Positions 1 through 8,856 are shown, counted from the stretch's first letter. The stretch: DNA of 64,000 nt from Mesorhizobium sp. L-8-3 (GCF_016756615.1 NZ_AP023262.1:8247501-8311500); one strand, 5' to 3'. Program-made: numbers and translations. Notes: generated by a model not told the origin, from the letters alone.

Positions 1-2
1 AG

Positions 3-758
3 TCCAATGATCTGAAGCGCGCGCTCGAACCCTATTGTGTCGGTGGGCCGTATGGGCGGCTGCTCGACGCCGAGGCAGAAACCCTCGGCTCGGCGTCTGT
101 CCTGGTGTTCGAGACCGAGGGGTTGCTCGGCACCGGCGCCGCGCCGGCCACGCTCGCCTACCTCTTCCACCGTATCGCTGGGCGGCTCGATGGAAGGCCG
201 ACCCTCGTCATCGTCGACGAGGGCTGGCTGGCGCTCAGCGATCCTGGCTTTGCCAGCCAACTCGCCCAGTGGCTGGTCACGCTGCGCAAGAAGAACGCCA
301 GCGTGATCTTCGCGACCCAGTCGCTGGCCCAGCTCGAAAAGAGCACGATCGCGGCCGAGATCATCGACTCCTGCCACTCCCGCATCCTGTTGCCCAACGA
401 TCGCGCGATCGAGCCTCAACTCACAGCAATCTATCAGCGCTTCGGTCTCAACGACCGGCAGATCGAGATCATCGCCCGGGCCATGCCCAAGCGCGACTAC
501 TACGCGCAATCCCGCCGCGGCAACCGCCTGTTCGAGATCGGTCTCGGCGATGTCGCGCGAACCCTGTGCGCGGCGTCGGCAAAGTCGGATCACGCCTTAA
601 TCGAAGAGGTGCTGGCCGAGCATGGGCGCGACGGCTTCCTCGACGCCTGGCTGCGCGCTCACGAGCTCGATTGGGCTGCCGACCTCATCCCCAACCTCAC
701 CAATCTCGCCGCACCGACGGCGGCGCTCGATCAACCCACTGAGGAGATGCTCCCATGA
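3..758 (+). CDS. trbE: Conjugal transfer ATPase TrbE, C-terminal part (5' end outside window)
   Basis: This is the C-terminal 250 or so residues of the VirB4/TrbE family ATPase that powers mating-pair formation at the inner membrane. The open frame runs to the left edge of the window with no stop, so the gene starts outside. The visible part carries the Walker B stretch VIVDEGW and the following ATQSLAQLEKS segment, both typical of the C-terminal RecA-like domain of VirB4 proteins. Its stop overlaps the trbJ start by 4 bp (ATGA), and the next six genes follow in the usual trbE-J-K-L-F-G-I order. Family assignment is secure from the motif and the operon. Completeness of the gene cannot be judged. 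Confidence 0.93.
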   Translation, partial: SNDLKRALEPYCVGGPYGRLLDAEAETLGSASVLVFETEGLLGTGAAPATLAYLFHRIAGRLDGRPTLVIVDEGWLALSDPGFASQLAQWLVTLRKKNASVIFATQSLAQLEKSTIAAEIIDSCHSRILLPNDRAIEPQLTAIYQRFGLNDRQIEIIARAMPKRDYYAQSRRGNRLFEIGLGDVARTLCAASAKSDHALIEEVLAEHGRDGFLDAWLRAHELDWAADLIPNLTNLAAPTAALDQPTEEMLP

Positions 759-1534
759 CCCGTTCCCGCTCGCGCATCCGTCACATCCTGTTCGTCACCA
801 CCATGCTGACGTTGCCGGTGACCTTGTCGCCTCTCGCCGTCACACCTGCCCATGCCCTGTTCGGCTTCGGCGACATCGTGTTCGACCCGTCCAACTACGC
901 CGAGAACGTGCTGCAGGCGGCTCGGGCGCTCGAACAGATCAACAATCAGATCCAGAGCCTCCAGAACGAAGCTCAGATGCTGATCAACCAGGCGCGCAAT
1001 CTCGCGAGCCTGCCGTATTCGTCGCTCCAGCAGATTCAGGAATCCGTCCAGCGCACCCAGCAGCTGCTGGGCGAAGCCCAGCGCATCGCCTTCGACGTCC
1101 AGCAGATCGACCAGATCTTCTCGCAGCAATACGCCGACATGGACCTCTCCGCCTCCGACCAGGAACTCATAGATCTCGCTCGCAAGCGCTGGCGCAACAC
1201 CGTCGGCGCGCTCCAGGATGCGATGCGCGTTCAGGCCGGCGTCGTCGGCAACATCGAGACTCAGCGCGCGGAACTGTCAGCTCTCGTCGGGGAAAGCCAG
1301 GGTGCGACCGGCGCGCTGCAGGCGACCCAGGCGGGCAATCAGATTCTCGCCCTTCAGGCCCAGCAACTCGCCGACCTCACGGCCATGCTCGCTGCCAACG
1401 GCCGAGCCGACGCGCTCTCCGCTGCCGAGCAGGCGGCCGCTGCCAAGCAGGGTCGCGAACAGCGTCGCCGGTTCCTCGAACCCGGCGCCGGCTACCAGCC
1501 CGGCGACGCCAGGATGTTCCCGGGCAGCAACTGA
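755..1534 (+). CDS. trbJ: P-type conjugative transfer protein TrbJ
   Basis: TrbJ is the VirB5-like minor pilus and adhesion component of the P-type conjugation system. The 259-residue product begins with a basic stretch and a hydrophobic signal peptide ending near the AHALFGFGDIVFDP sequence, the characteristic start of mature TrbJ. The rest is rich in Q, A and L and predicted to be helical (repeated QIQ, QQL and LAALQA-type stretches), as expected for this secreted coiled-coil protein. The start overlaps the end of trbE as ATGA, which indicates translational coupling. Length and position match the family. Confidence 0.92.
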   Translation: MTRSRSRIRHILFVTTMLTLPVTLSPLAVTPAHALFGFGDIVFDPSNYAENVLQAARALEQINNQIQSLQNEAQMLINQARNLASLPYSSLQQIQESVQRTQQLLGEAQRIAFDVQQIDQIFSQQYADMDLSASDQELIDLARKRWRNTVGALQDAMRVQAGVVGNIETQRAELSALVGESQGATGALQATQAGNQILALQAQQLADLTAMLAANGRADALSAAEQAAAAKQGREQRRRFLEPGAGYQPGDARMFPGSN

Positions 1535-1554
1535 CAGCAACGAGAGGGCGATCC

Positions 1555-1821
1555 ATGCACGGCAAGATGCTCGCCCGCATTGCGCTGATCATCGTGCTCG
1601 CCTTGGCCATGACCGCCGAGGCGATCCACCGGGCGCGCGAGGATCTTTCGGCCGCGATCCCTCCTGCTACAGCCGGCGCCGAGGCAGTTCGGCCGTCCGC
1701 GCTGGGCGATGCGCTGAAGCGCTGCCAGCAGTTGGGCGAGGCGGCGACGCGCGATGCTGGTTGCCTCGACACATGGGACGAGAACCGCCGCCGCTTCCTC
1801 TCACCGGCGGGAGCGCAATAG
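1555..1821 (+). CDS. TrbK-like entry exclusion/lipoprotein-position small protein
   Basis: A small 88-residue protein between trbJ and trbL, the slot held by the entry-exclusion protein TrbK or its alternative form in rhizobial trb operons. It has an N-terminal hydrophobic segment (residues about 5-22, LARIALIIVLALAMTAEA) that can act as a signal or anchor. A short soluble tail with two cysteines (CQQLGEAATRDAGC) and the ending DENRRRFLSP resemble TrbK-alt proteins. The start ATG at 1555 follows a GAGAGG ribosome site, and the stop is 2 bp before trbL. Function as surface or entry exclusion is known only for relatives, so it is inferred here from position. Confidence 0.75.
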   Translation: MHGKMLARIALIIVLALAMTAEAIHRAREDLSAAIPPATAGAEAVRPSALGDALKRCQQLGEAATRDAGCLDTWDENRRRFLSPAGAQ

Positions 1822-1823
1822 TC

Positions 1824-3179
1824 ATGGAAGGCACAGGCGTAATCGATCGGTTCCTGGAGGTTTTCACCTCCTACATCGACAGCGGCTTTGGCCTGCTGGG
1901 TGGTGAAGTCAGCTTCATCGCTTCGACGCTGATCGTCATCGACATCACGCTGGCGGCGCTGTTCTGGGCCTGGGGCGCCGACGAGGACATCATCGCGCGC
2001 CTCGTCAAGAAGACCATCTTCGTCGGCATCTTCGCCTACCTGATCGGCAACTGGAACAGCCTCGCGCGCATCGTCTTCGACTCCTTCGCCGGCCTTGGTC
2101 TGATGGCCTCGGGCACCGGCTTCTCGGTCGAGGACCTGATGCGGCCCGGGCGCGTCGCGCAGACCGGGCTCGACGCCGGTCGGCCGCTGCTTGAGGCAAT
2201 CGCCGAACTCTCCGGCTACTGGGCCTTCTTCGAGAATTTCCTGCAGATCATCTGCCTGCTGATCGCGTGGGTGCTGGTGCTCCTCGCCTTCTTCATCCTC
2301 AGCGTGCAGCTCTTCGTCACGCTGATCGAGTTCAAGCTGACGACCCTTGCCGGGTTTGTGCTCATCCCCTTCGGCCTCTTCAGCCAGTCGGCCTTCATGG
2401 CCGAGCGCGTCCTGGGGAATGTCATCTCCTCGGGCATCAAGATCCTGGTGCTCGCCGTTATCATCGGCATCGGCTCAACGTTGTTCGGCGAATTCACTGC
2501 CGGCTTTGGCGGCGAGCAGCCAACGATCGACGATGCGATGGCCATTGTGCTGGCTGCATTGTCGCTCCTCGGCCTCGGCATCTTCGGCCCCGGCATCGCC
2601 AATGGCATCGTCTCGGGCGGCCCCCAACTCGGCGCCGGCGCAGTCGTGGGAACCGGCCTTGCGGCAGGGGGCGCGGCCGTCGCGGCCGGCGGCTCGGCGA
2701 TGCTGGCCGCGAGGGGTGGGCGAGCGGCGATCTCCGCAGGGGCGGCCAGTGCCCGTGGTGGCGCCGCGCTCGCGGGCGGCGCGTCCACGGCCTATTCGCT
2801 GGCCACGGTGGGGGAGACGGGACCTGCCGGGGTCGCTGCCGGGCTCGGTGGCGTTGCGCGCGCTGCGGAAGGCGCAGCGGCGTCCCCGCTCAAGCGCGCC
2901 GCGTCGCGTGTCTCCGACAGTCTCAGTTCCTCCTTCGATGAAGGTAGTCGGTCCGCCTTCGCCGCCACGGGCGGCTCATCCTCGATGGGCACCGTCGGCG
3001 GCACGCCTGCCCAGCCGGCCGGTCCCGGCACCCCCGACACGCCACCCGCCTGGGCCCGCCGGATGCGTCACAGCGGCACCATGAGCCACGGCGCAATGGC
3101 CGCCGCCCACGCCGTGCGCTCCGGCGACAACCATAGCGGAGGCGCCTCCGTCAGCCTTTCCGAGAGAGACAATCCATGA
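1824..3179 (+). CDS. trbL: P-type conjugative transfer protein TrbL
   Basis: TrbL is the VirB6-like polytopic inner-membrane channel component. The 451-residue product has an N-terminal amphipathic start (MEGTGVIDRFLEVFTSYI) and several hydrophobic helices over residues about 30-270. A long Ala/Gly/Ser-rich cytoplasmic tail follows (residues about 275-451), as is usual for TrbL. The start is 2 bp after the trbK-like stop, and the end overlaps trbF by 4 bp. The tail is low-complexity, so the exact end should be trusted because of the clean ATGA overlap rather than by similarity. Confidence 0.93.
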   Translation: MEGTGVIDRFLEVFTSYIDSGFGLLGGEVSFIASTLIVIDITLAALFWAWGADEDIIARLVKKTIFVGIFAYLIGNWNSLARIVFDSFAGLGLMASGTGFSVEDLMRPGRVAQTGLDAGRPLLEAIAELSGYWAFFENFLQIICLLIAWVLVLLAFFILSVQLFVTLIEFKLTTLAGFVLIPFGLFSQSAFMAERVLGNVISSGIKILVLAVIIGIGSTLFGEFTAGFGGEQPTIDDAMAIVLAALSLLGLGIFGPGIANGIVSGGPQLGAGAVVGTGLAAGGAAVAAGGSAMLAARGGRAAISAGAASARGGAALAGGASTAYSLATVGETGPAGVAAGLGGVARAAEGAAASPLKRAASRVSDSLSSSFDEGSRSAFAATGGSSSMGTVGGTPAQPAGPGTPDTPPAWARRMRHSGTMSHGAMAAAHAVRSGDNHSGGASVSLSERDNP

Positions 3180-3865
3180 CGTTCTTCAAGCGCGCATCGA
3201 CGCATTACGGCAAATCCCCCGAACCCGAGACACCGTACCAGCGCGCCGCGCAGGTCTGGGACGAGCGCATCGGCTCGGCCCGTGTCCAGGCGAAAAACTG
3301 GCGCCTGATGGCTTTCGGCTGCCTCATCCTCTCCGCCGGCTTCGCCAGCGCTCTTGTCTGGCAGTCGGCACGCGGCACCGTCGTGCCCTGGGTGGTCGAG
3401 GTCGAGCGCACCGGCGAGGCGCGCGCCGTCGAGCCAGCGACTGCGGACTACCAGCCCACCGATCCGCAGATCGCATTTCATCTCGCTCGGTTCATCGAAC
3501 AGGTTCGCAGCCTGCCGGCCGATCCCATCGTCGTCCGTCAGAACTGGCTGCGCGCCTACGAATTCACCACCGATCGCGGCGCCACCGCTCTCAACGACTA
3601 TGCCCGCTCAGCCGACCCGTTCACGCGTGTCGGACGGCAGCAGGTCGCGGTTGAGGTTTCGAGTGTCATCCGCGCTTCGCCGGACTCGTTCCGCGTCGCC
3701 TGGACGGAGCGCCGCTACGAGAACGGACAACTCGCCGGCACCGAACGCTGGACCGCCATTCTCACGATCGTCATCGAGCAGCCGCGCGACGCCGAGCGCC
3801 TTCGCCGCAACCCGCTGGGTGTCTTCGTCAATGCCATCAACTGGTCAAAGGAGCTGGGGCAATGA
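3176..3865 (+). CDS. trbF: Conjugal transfer protein TrbF
   Basis: TrbF is the VirB8-like bitopic assembly factor. The 229-residue protein has a short cytoplasmic N-terminus (FFKRASTHYGKSPEPETPYQ), one membrane helix at about residues 43-62, and a periplasmic NTF2-like domain containing FIEQVRSLPADPIVVRQNW and WTERRYENGQLAGTERW. These match the TrbF/VirB8 fold. Four-base overlaps join it to trbL upstream and trbG downstream, so it is a middle gene of one transcription unit. No anomalies seen. Confidence 0.94.
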   Translation: MTFFKRASTHYGKSPEPETPYQRAAQVWDERIGSARVQAKNWRLMAFGCLILSAGFASALVWQSARGTVVPWVVEVERTGEARAVEPATADYQPTDPQIAFHLARFIEQVRSLPADPIVVRQNWLRAYEFTTDRGATALNDYARSADPFTRVGRQQVAVEVSSVIRASPDSFRVAWTERRYENGQLAGTERWTAILTIVIEQPRDAERLRRNPLGVFVNAINWSKELGQ

Positions 3866-4851
3866 CCAGACCGACGATCCACAAACCCGATAGTCCGGTG
3901 TTCCGTAATTCCGCTTCCACGCTTGGCATCCTGGTGCTGTCGACCGTGACGCTCGCGTCCTGCGCCACCGCGCCGAAGCCGCCGCAGATCAGCTATGACG
4001 CTCATGTCCCGCCGCTGCCGGCGGTCGCGGTCAGCACCGGCGAAGCGACGCCACGGCCGATCCTCGTGCCGCCCTCCTGGACGCCGTCCAAGGGCGGTGA
4101 TCCCGCGAGCACCCCAACTGGCCGCGTCGAGAACGCCAATGTCGCGGCGCGGGTCGAACCTCGGAAGGACGGCTACTTCAACGCCATCCAGATGTACCCG
4201 TGGAGCGAAGGCGCGCTCTATCAGGTCTACGCCGCGCCTGGACAGATCACCGTTATCGCGCTCGAGCCCGGGGAGAGCCTGACTGGCGCCGGGCCAATCG
4301 CCGCCGGCGACACTGCCCGCTGGATCATCGGCGACACCGAGAGCGGCAGCGGCGCCACAAGGCGCGTCCATGTGCTGGTCAAGCCGACCCGCACCGACAT
4401 CACTACCAACCTCGTCATCACCACGGATCGCCGCACCTACCTCATGGAGTTGCGGTCCGGCGAGAGCCCCTACATGCCGGCCGTTGCCTGGGCCTACCCT
4501 CAAGTCGCTTCGCAGCGGTCCAACATCCCGGCCACGCCCGTGATACCGGTGCAGGCGGCGCGCAACCACCGCTATGGCCTGACCGGCGACGCCCCGCCCT
4601 GGCGGCCCGTCTCAGTCTATGACGACGGACGCCGTGTCTATGTCGAGTTCCCGCGCGGCATCGTCCAAGGCGAAATGCCGCCGATCTTCGTCATCGGCTC
4701 GAACGGCGAGCCCGAAATCGTCAACAGCCGCATCTACCAGAACATCCTGATCGTGGATCGCCTCTTCGGCGCAGCCGAGTTGCGCCTCGGCAGCGGCAAG
4801 CAGCAGCAGACCGTCAGGATCGTGCGCACTGATGGGAGGCCCGCGACATGA
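3862..4851 (+). CDS. trbG: P-type conjugative transfer protein TrbG
   Basis: TrbG is the VirB9-like outer-membrane complex subunit. The 329-residue protein carries a lipoprotein-type signal with a lipobox-like LASC at residues about 31-34, then a proline-rich linker. The conserved VirB9/TrbG beta-domain begins around AALYQVYAAPGQITVIALEPGE, with TTNLVITTDRRTYLMELRS further on. In Ti-type operons TrbH lies between trbG and trbI. Here trbG joins trbI directly with a 4 bp overlap, as in other integrative-element trb operons that lack trbH. The call is secure. Confidence 0.94.
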   Translation: MTRPTIHKPDSPVFRNSASTLGILVLSTVTLASCATAPKPPQISYDAHVPPLPAVAVSTGEATPRPILVPPSWTPSKGGDPASTPTGRVENANVAARVEPRKDGYFNAIQMYPWSEGALYQVYAAPGQITVIALEPGESLTGAGPIAAGDTARWIIGDTESGSGATRRVHVLVKPTRTDITTNLVITTDRRTYLMELRSGESPYMPAVAWAYPQVASQRSNIPATPVIPVQAARNHRYGLTGDAPPWRPVSVYDDGRRVYVEFPRGIVQGEMPPIFVIGSNGEPEIVNSRIYQNILIVDRLFGAAELRLGSGKQQQTVRIVRTDGRPAT

Positions 4852-6023
4852 GCGAGACCAACACCGGGACCGAGAGGGACATCGGCGCGCACACACCTGA
4901 GAAGGCAGGCGCCATGCGCCTGCGCTCTGAGCCGCCACGCGTCACGCGCATCTCCCGCCGGGTGTTGGCCGGTCTCGGGGTGGTTGTCGGCCTCGGTATT
5001 GGCGGCGCATTGATCTACGCGCTCCAGAGCACCGATCGGCAGCCGAACCAGAAAGAGCTCTTCACCACTGACCGCCGGCAGACGGCCGATGGTCTGCAGG
5101 GACTGCCAGACGACTACAGCGGCATTCCACAACTCGGGCCGCCGCTTCCCGGCGATCTCGGCGGACCGATTGTGCGCGCCCGTGAGGAGGGCCGCGACGT
5201 TCCTGCCGAGATCATGCCGGTGCAACCCGATCCTGAAGAACAGCGTCGCCTCGCCGAAATGGAGGCGGCACGCACGAGCAAGATCTTCTTTCAGACAAGT
5301 TCCGCTGTTGCCTCCGACGCACCGGGCATTCGATCCGTGCCGGGCAGTTGGGTGCCGAACCTCAACGGCGCTGGCTCGGAAGATCGGCATCAGGCCTTCC
5401 TTGATGCCGAGGTCGACCGCCGCACGGTCGCGCCGGATCGCGTGGCATCGCCCGCCTCGCCCTTCGTGCTGCAGGCCGGTTCAGTAATACCGGCCGCGCT
5501 CATCACCGGCATCCGCTCCGACCTTCCCGGTCAGATCACCGCCCAGGTCACCCAGCACATCTATGACAGCCCAACTGGAAGCATACTGCTCATCCCGCAG
5601 GGCACCCGCATCATCGGCGAGTACGACAATGGTGTCGGTTTTGGCCAACGCCGCGTCTTGCTGGTCTGGAACCGGCTCATCTTCCCGAACGGTCGCTCCA
5701 TCGTTCTCGAGCGCCAGCCCGGTGCGGACACGGCAGGCTATGCCGGTCTGGAAGATGGCGTCGACTATCATTGGTGGGACCTGATGAAGGCCGCGGGTCT
5801 CTCGACGCTGCTCGCCGTCGGTGCGGAACTGACGATGGATGACGACAACCGCCTCATCCATGCGATCCGCAGTGGGTCCCAGGACACCATCAACGACGCC
5901 GGCCAGCAGATCGTCCAGCGCCAACTGCAGGTCGCACCGACATTGACGATCCGCCCTGGCTTCCCCGTAAGGGTGATCGTCACGCGCGATCTCGTCCTCA
6001 AACCCTATGGAGCAGCGCAGTGA
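4848..6023 (+). CDS. trbI: Conjugal transfer protein TrbI
   Basis: TrbI is the VirB10-like protein that spans from the inner to the outer membrane and couples ATPase energy to the channel. The 391-residue product has a cytoplasmic N-terminus, a membrane helix at about residues 41-60 (VLAGLGVVVGLGIGGALIYA), a proline-rich periplasmic linker, and a C-terminal TrbI domain. The C-terminal domain includes VIPAALITGIRSDLPGQITAQV and IPQGTRIIGEYD. The start overlaps trbG and the stop overlaps the next small gene, in keeping with a single operon. Length is normal for the family. Confidence 0.95.
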   Translation: MSETNTGTERDIGAHTPEKAGAMRLRSEPPRVTRISRRVLAGLGVVVGLGIGGALIYALQSTDRQPNQKELFTTDRRQTADGLQGLPDDYSGIPQLGPPLPGDLGGPIVRAREEGRDVPAEIMPVQPDPEEQRRLAEMEAARTSKIFFQTSSAVASDAPGIRSVPGSWVPNLNGAGSEDRHQAFLDAEVDRRTVAPDRVASPASPFVLQAGSVIPAALITGIRSDLPGQITAQVTQHIYDSPTGSILLIPQGTRIIGEYDNGVGFGQRRVLLVWNRLIFPNGRSIVLERQPGADTAGYAGLEDGVDYHWWDLMKAAGLSTLLAVGAELTMDDDNRLIHAIRSGSQDTINDAGQQIVQRQLQVAPTLTIRPGFPVRVIVTRDLVLKPYGAAQ

Positions 6024-6247
6024 CCAAACTCAAGCTCGGTGCGATTCCCGACGACAAGCCCGTCAAGGTCACGCTGGAGCTGCCGGCCGCTCTGCATCGC
6101 GACTTGGTGGCCTATTCCGAGGCGCTCTCTCGCGAGACGGGGCGGGCCATTGGTGATCCGATCCGGTTGATCGCACCGATGCTGGAACGCTTCATTGCCA
6201 CGGACCGAGGTTTCGCACGGTCGCGCAAGGTGCCGGGCAGTTCTTAG
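6020..6247 (+). CDS. DUF2274 family small protein at the end of the trb operon
   Basis: A 75-residue protein that matches the DUF2274 family by its start (KLGAIPDDKPVKVTLELP) and the LHRDLVAYSEALSRETG segment. The family is regularly found just after trbI in alphaproteobacterial conjugative elements. No function is established. The short beta/helix pattern at the start (KVTLELPAALHRDLVAY) looks like a ribbon-helix-helix DNA-binding fold, so a role in transfer regulation is possible but is only an inference. The gene overlaps trbI by 4 bp upstream and the end of the convergent LysR gene by 4 bp downstream. Confidence 0.85.
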   Translation: MTKLKLGAIPDDKPVKVTLELPAALHRDLVAYSEALSRETGRAIGDPIRLIAPMLERFIATDRGFARSRKVPGSS

Positions 6248-7167
6248 CCATCTCCCGCGGCCCGCTCTCCAGATCGAGCCGACCCAAAGCCACGGAGGTG
6301 CTCAAGCAGTCTCTTGAGCGCGGGGTTAGGATTCGTCTCCATCCAGATTGCTTGAAGCGACATGACGTTCCTGCCCGTGAGAGGGACGAGCGCCACTCCG
6401 TCGCTACTGGCACCCGGCGGCCGGCCGATCGCAAGCGTCACGCCAAACCCCATCGCGACCATGTTGATGAGGTTGCATTGACAGACGCTATGTATATGCA
6501 CCTTCGGTTTGACGTTCCACCTTGCCATCCGCGTGACGAGGTACTCCTCCAGGTCAGGACCCAATCCTCCCCCACCAAGTATGAAGCGCTCGGATTGCAG
6601 ATCTTGGAAGCTCAATCTGCGTTGGCGCCCAAGGCGGTGAGACTGAGGAAGCACCGCAACTAAACGCTCGTCCCACAGATGCAGTGATGGAATCGTCGGT
6701 TCATGAGCCCGGCTTTTCGCCACGAACGCCACATCCACCTTTCGCTGATGAACCAGCGTCCAGCTGGCGCTGGAGGTGCTCTCCACGATCTCGACTGAGA
6801 CCCCTCCGTACTCGGCGCGGAACCGCTCAAACCAACGACCCAGCAGCACGAGGGGTACACTAACGCCTACGGTAAGGTGGCCGTGCTCGCCGCGCTGGAG
6901 GCCTCCTATTCGCTGCATCGCGCGCTGCAAATGATCGAAACCCTGGCTGGCCTCTTCGAGGAACCTGACCCCGGCCGTTGTGGGCTGTATGCCCGCATGG
7001 CCTCGCTCGAAAAGTTCCGCACCGACGCGATGCTCAAGGCTCCGCACGCCTCTGCTAACCGTAGACTGCTGAATGTTGAGCGCGGCCGCGGCGCGCCGAA
7101 AGCTTCCGTGTTCTGCCGACGCCATGGCATAGCGGAATAATCGGAAATCAACATGAAGTTCAGGCAT
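6244..7167 (-). CDS. LysR-family transcriptional regulator next to trb operon
   Basis: A LysR-type regulator with an N-terminal winged helix-turn-helix (FRYAMASAEHGSFRRAAAALNIQQSTVSRGVRSLEHRVGAELFER) and a C-terminal periplasmic-binding-like effector domain (HLTVGVSVPLVLLGRWFERFRAEYGGVSVEIVE). The start at MPELHVDF (7167) is preferred over an upstream one at 7221. It lies 7 bp after AGGGG and puts the HTH at the normal distance from the N-terminus. The gene converges on and overlaps DUF2274 by 4 bp. Proteins of this kind often accompany rhizobial trb clusters; the inducer and the targets are unknown. Confidence 0.88.
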   Translation of the reverse strand: MPELHVDFRLFRYAMASAEHGSFRRAAAALNIQQSTVSRGVRSLEHRVGAELFERGHAGIQPTTAGVRFLEEASQGFDHLQRAMQRIGGLQRGEHGHLTVGVSVPLVLLGRWFERFRAEYGGVSVEIVESTSSASWTLVHQRKVDVAFVAKSRAHEPTIPSLHLWDERLVAVLPQSHRLGRQRRLSFQDLQSERFILGGGGLGPDLEEYLVTRMARWNVKPKVHIHSVCQCNLINMVAMGFGVTLAIGRPPGASSDGVALVPLTGRNVMSLQAIWMETNPNPALKRLLEHLRGFGSARSGERAAGDG

Positions 7168-7331
7168 CCAATAACCCCTCAGCGGTGCCGCTGTGCGATC
7201 AGGCCGTTCACGGAATCCCATCTGCCGGCTGATCAGGCTCGGGCGCCAACGACCGTACTCTGACTCTTTGGTCGCGCCCCGCCCGACCTGCGCTCCCTAG
7301 GATGGTGAAGCCAGGGAGCGCTGCGATCGCA

Positions 7332-7988
7332 TCACGCGCGTCTTGCTGCCTCAGACTGAAACCGGTGTTGTGACAGGACAGGTTCGTGCAGCCCGGCCTT
7401 GTCGCCCAGGCGATGGCGCATAGCATCGGAAATCTCGAACAAGCCCGCGTAAGTCATGGTCTTGTCGATGCGCGTTGGTGCACCGATGATTTCGTATGGG
7501 CAATCGACGGCTCTGAAAATCCGAGCCATTCGGGCGTCGAAAACCGAGACGATATGCTCGACACCGGCAAGTTGCGCTGCTTCCACCAGCCCGCACAGCA
7601 ACTCAACCGTCGTGGTGTTGACGACTTGATTAGCGTCCTGACGCGTATGACCGACCACCAGTGCTGGGTTGATGGCGAAGCGCGAGCTTTCCCAGATCAA
7701 TGGGCTCTCTGGCGCGCCACCCGGAACGAGGGTCGCGAAGACGTCGCGCAGCATGTTGGGTCCGGTGGTGGGCAACAGCCGGACCGCGCCTTGGAGCGCG
7801 CCGGTCTGCTCGTCGACGGAGAGCAGGTAAAGCGGGTCTTCGGCGTCGAAGCGGTCAATTTCCCAGCCATTGGTTACGGTGACATCCCATTCAAGCCGGG
7901 CGGCGAAAACGGCCGCTCGCATCCGAAACATTGCGTCAATCACGGTAGGATGGCTGTCGCGATCCACGCCTTCGATGGTGATGATCAT
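7332..7988 (-). CDS. N-acyl-homoserine-lactone synthase (LuxI/TraI family)
   Basis: This enzyme makes the diffusible N-acyl-homoserine-lactone signal from S-adenosylmethionine and an acyl-carrier-protein-bound fatty acid. Taking MIITIEGVDRD at 7988 as the start gives 218 residues and places every invariant LuxI residue at its standard number: R24, F28, W34, E43, D45, D48, R70, F84, E100 and R103. That agreement decides the start over the longer reading from 8027. It sits on the strand opposite the trb operon, about 1.1 kb beyond its end, with a LuxR-type gene 0.9 kb away. A role in density-dependent control of conjugation is likely by analogy with TraI, but is inferred. Confidence 0.93.
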   Translation of the reverse strand: MIITIEGVDRDSHPTVIDAMFRMRAAVFAARLEWDVTVTNGWEIDRFDAEDPLYLLSVDEQTGALQGAVRLLPTTGPNMLRDVFATLVPGGAPESPLIWESSRFAINPALVVGHTRQDANQVVNTTTVELLCGLVEAAQLAGVEHIVSVFDARMARIFRAVDCPYEIIGAPTRIDKTMTYAGLFEISDAMRHRLGDKAGLHEPVLSQHRFQSEAARRA

Positions 7989-8292
7989 GGTGTCGCCCCA
8001 TGCGTTCTGTTGAAAACGCAGAAGCACCTAGACCTTCGCGAGTCGGGCCGAAATCCGGCGCAAACGCCGGATTTACGACGCTTCGCGAGCAGACTAGCCT
8101 TCTAGGCTTTGCGGGGAGAAAGGTGCGTGCTTCCTCTCTCGAGCATGCCGCGGTGCGTCCAGCACGCCTTCCACGACCAACTCGCGAGAGGGGTGATGCA
8201 CATCGGGAATCACCTGATGCCTGCGCGGGTTCTTCCCGAAACGCTAAACTTTAGAACACTATCGCGTTCCATCCGGGGAGGATTACAGGGCC
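7989..8292. other. Intergenic region between the luxI-type gene and a chemoreceptor remnant
   Basis: About 300 bp with no convincing gene. It holds a perfect inverted repeat (8051-8074) flanked by two copies of CTTCGCGAG (8034-8042 and 8081-8089). Some A/T-rich sequence near 8245-8262 could carry a promoter for the rightward reading frame. I see no lux-type or tra-type 18-20 bp box that matches a known consensus. Confidence 0.5.
8051..8074. promoter_or_regulatory. Perfect 10-bp inverted repeat upstream of the luxI-type gene
   Basis: Arms AAATCCGGCG and CGCCGGATTT are separated by CAAA, centred about 75 bp upstream of the LuxI-type start codon. It does not match the published tra box or lux box. 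It could be an operator for another regulator or a small hairpin. Direct repeats CTTCGCGAG lie about 9 bp to its left and 7 bp to its right, which makes it look like a designed site rather than chance. Confidence 0.4.
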
Positions 8293-8844
8293 GTGAGCAG
8301 GTACACGAAAATCTTTGGCGATATCAAGATGACCACTGCTATACTGTCATTGGTCATGATCGCCATCATCGGCTCCATCACTGCCGTCTCCGGCGTGATT
8401 TACCTCAACCTGCACGATCAAGCGCTCGCCGCCAGCAAGGAGCAGCAGATCACCAATCTCGGGACGGCCGCGACGATTCTCGAACGCAGGCTCTCCGGAT
8501 CCTTACTGAGCTGGACAGAGGAAGCAACGATCGGTTCCTTCCAGAGCTGGAGTATACCGCCATTCTACGAAACGAAGACGATAGATTCCGTGACACGCGT
8601 AACCAAGCAGGATGCCAGCATCTACGTCTTGGATGCCACCACGAAGAACTTTGTGAGCAAGAGGACAAGCATCGCCGGGGACGACGGAGTTCGCATCACT
8701 GACAACCTGCTCGATGCCAACAGCGCCGCCTATGCCGCGCTGGCGGCGCGGTCGACCATTGCATCGACATCAGCAAGGAAGCCACGTTCGATATCTGCGT
8801 CTGGCAGCAATGGTCCGGTCTTTAGCATTCAAACTCACGCATAG
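8293..8844 (+). pseudogene. Truncated methyl-accepting chemotaxis protein (N-terminal part only)
   Basis: The frame starts with GTG at 8293 after GGGGAGG. It encodes a membrane helix (residues about 14-37, TAILSLVMIAIIGSITAVSG) followed by the beginning of a Cache-type periplasmic sensor domain (residues about 50-150, with ITRVTKQDASIYVLDATTKNF-type strands and DNLLDANSAAYAALAA). Chemoreceptors of this kind continue with the rest of the sensor, a HAMP domain and a long signalling coiled coil, all missing here. After about residue 152 the frame becomes Ser/Arg-rich and nonsensical, so the gene was cut near 8750. In another frame at 8750-8831 an unrelated-looking stretch ending WQQWSGL and a stop may be the tail of a different gene. 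This is a broken gene at an old recombination joint. Confidence 0.7.
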
Positions 8845-8856
8845 GGACGGAGTGTA

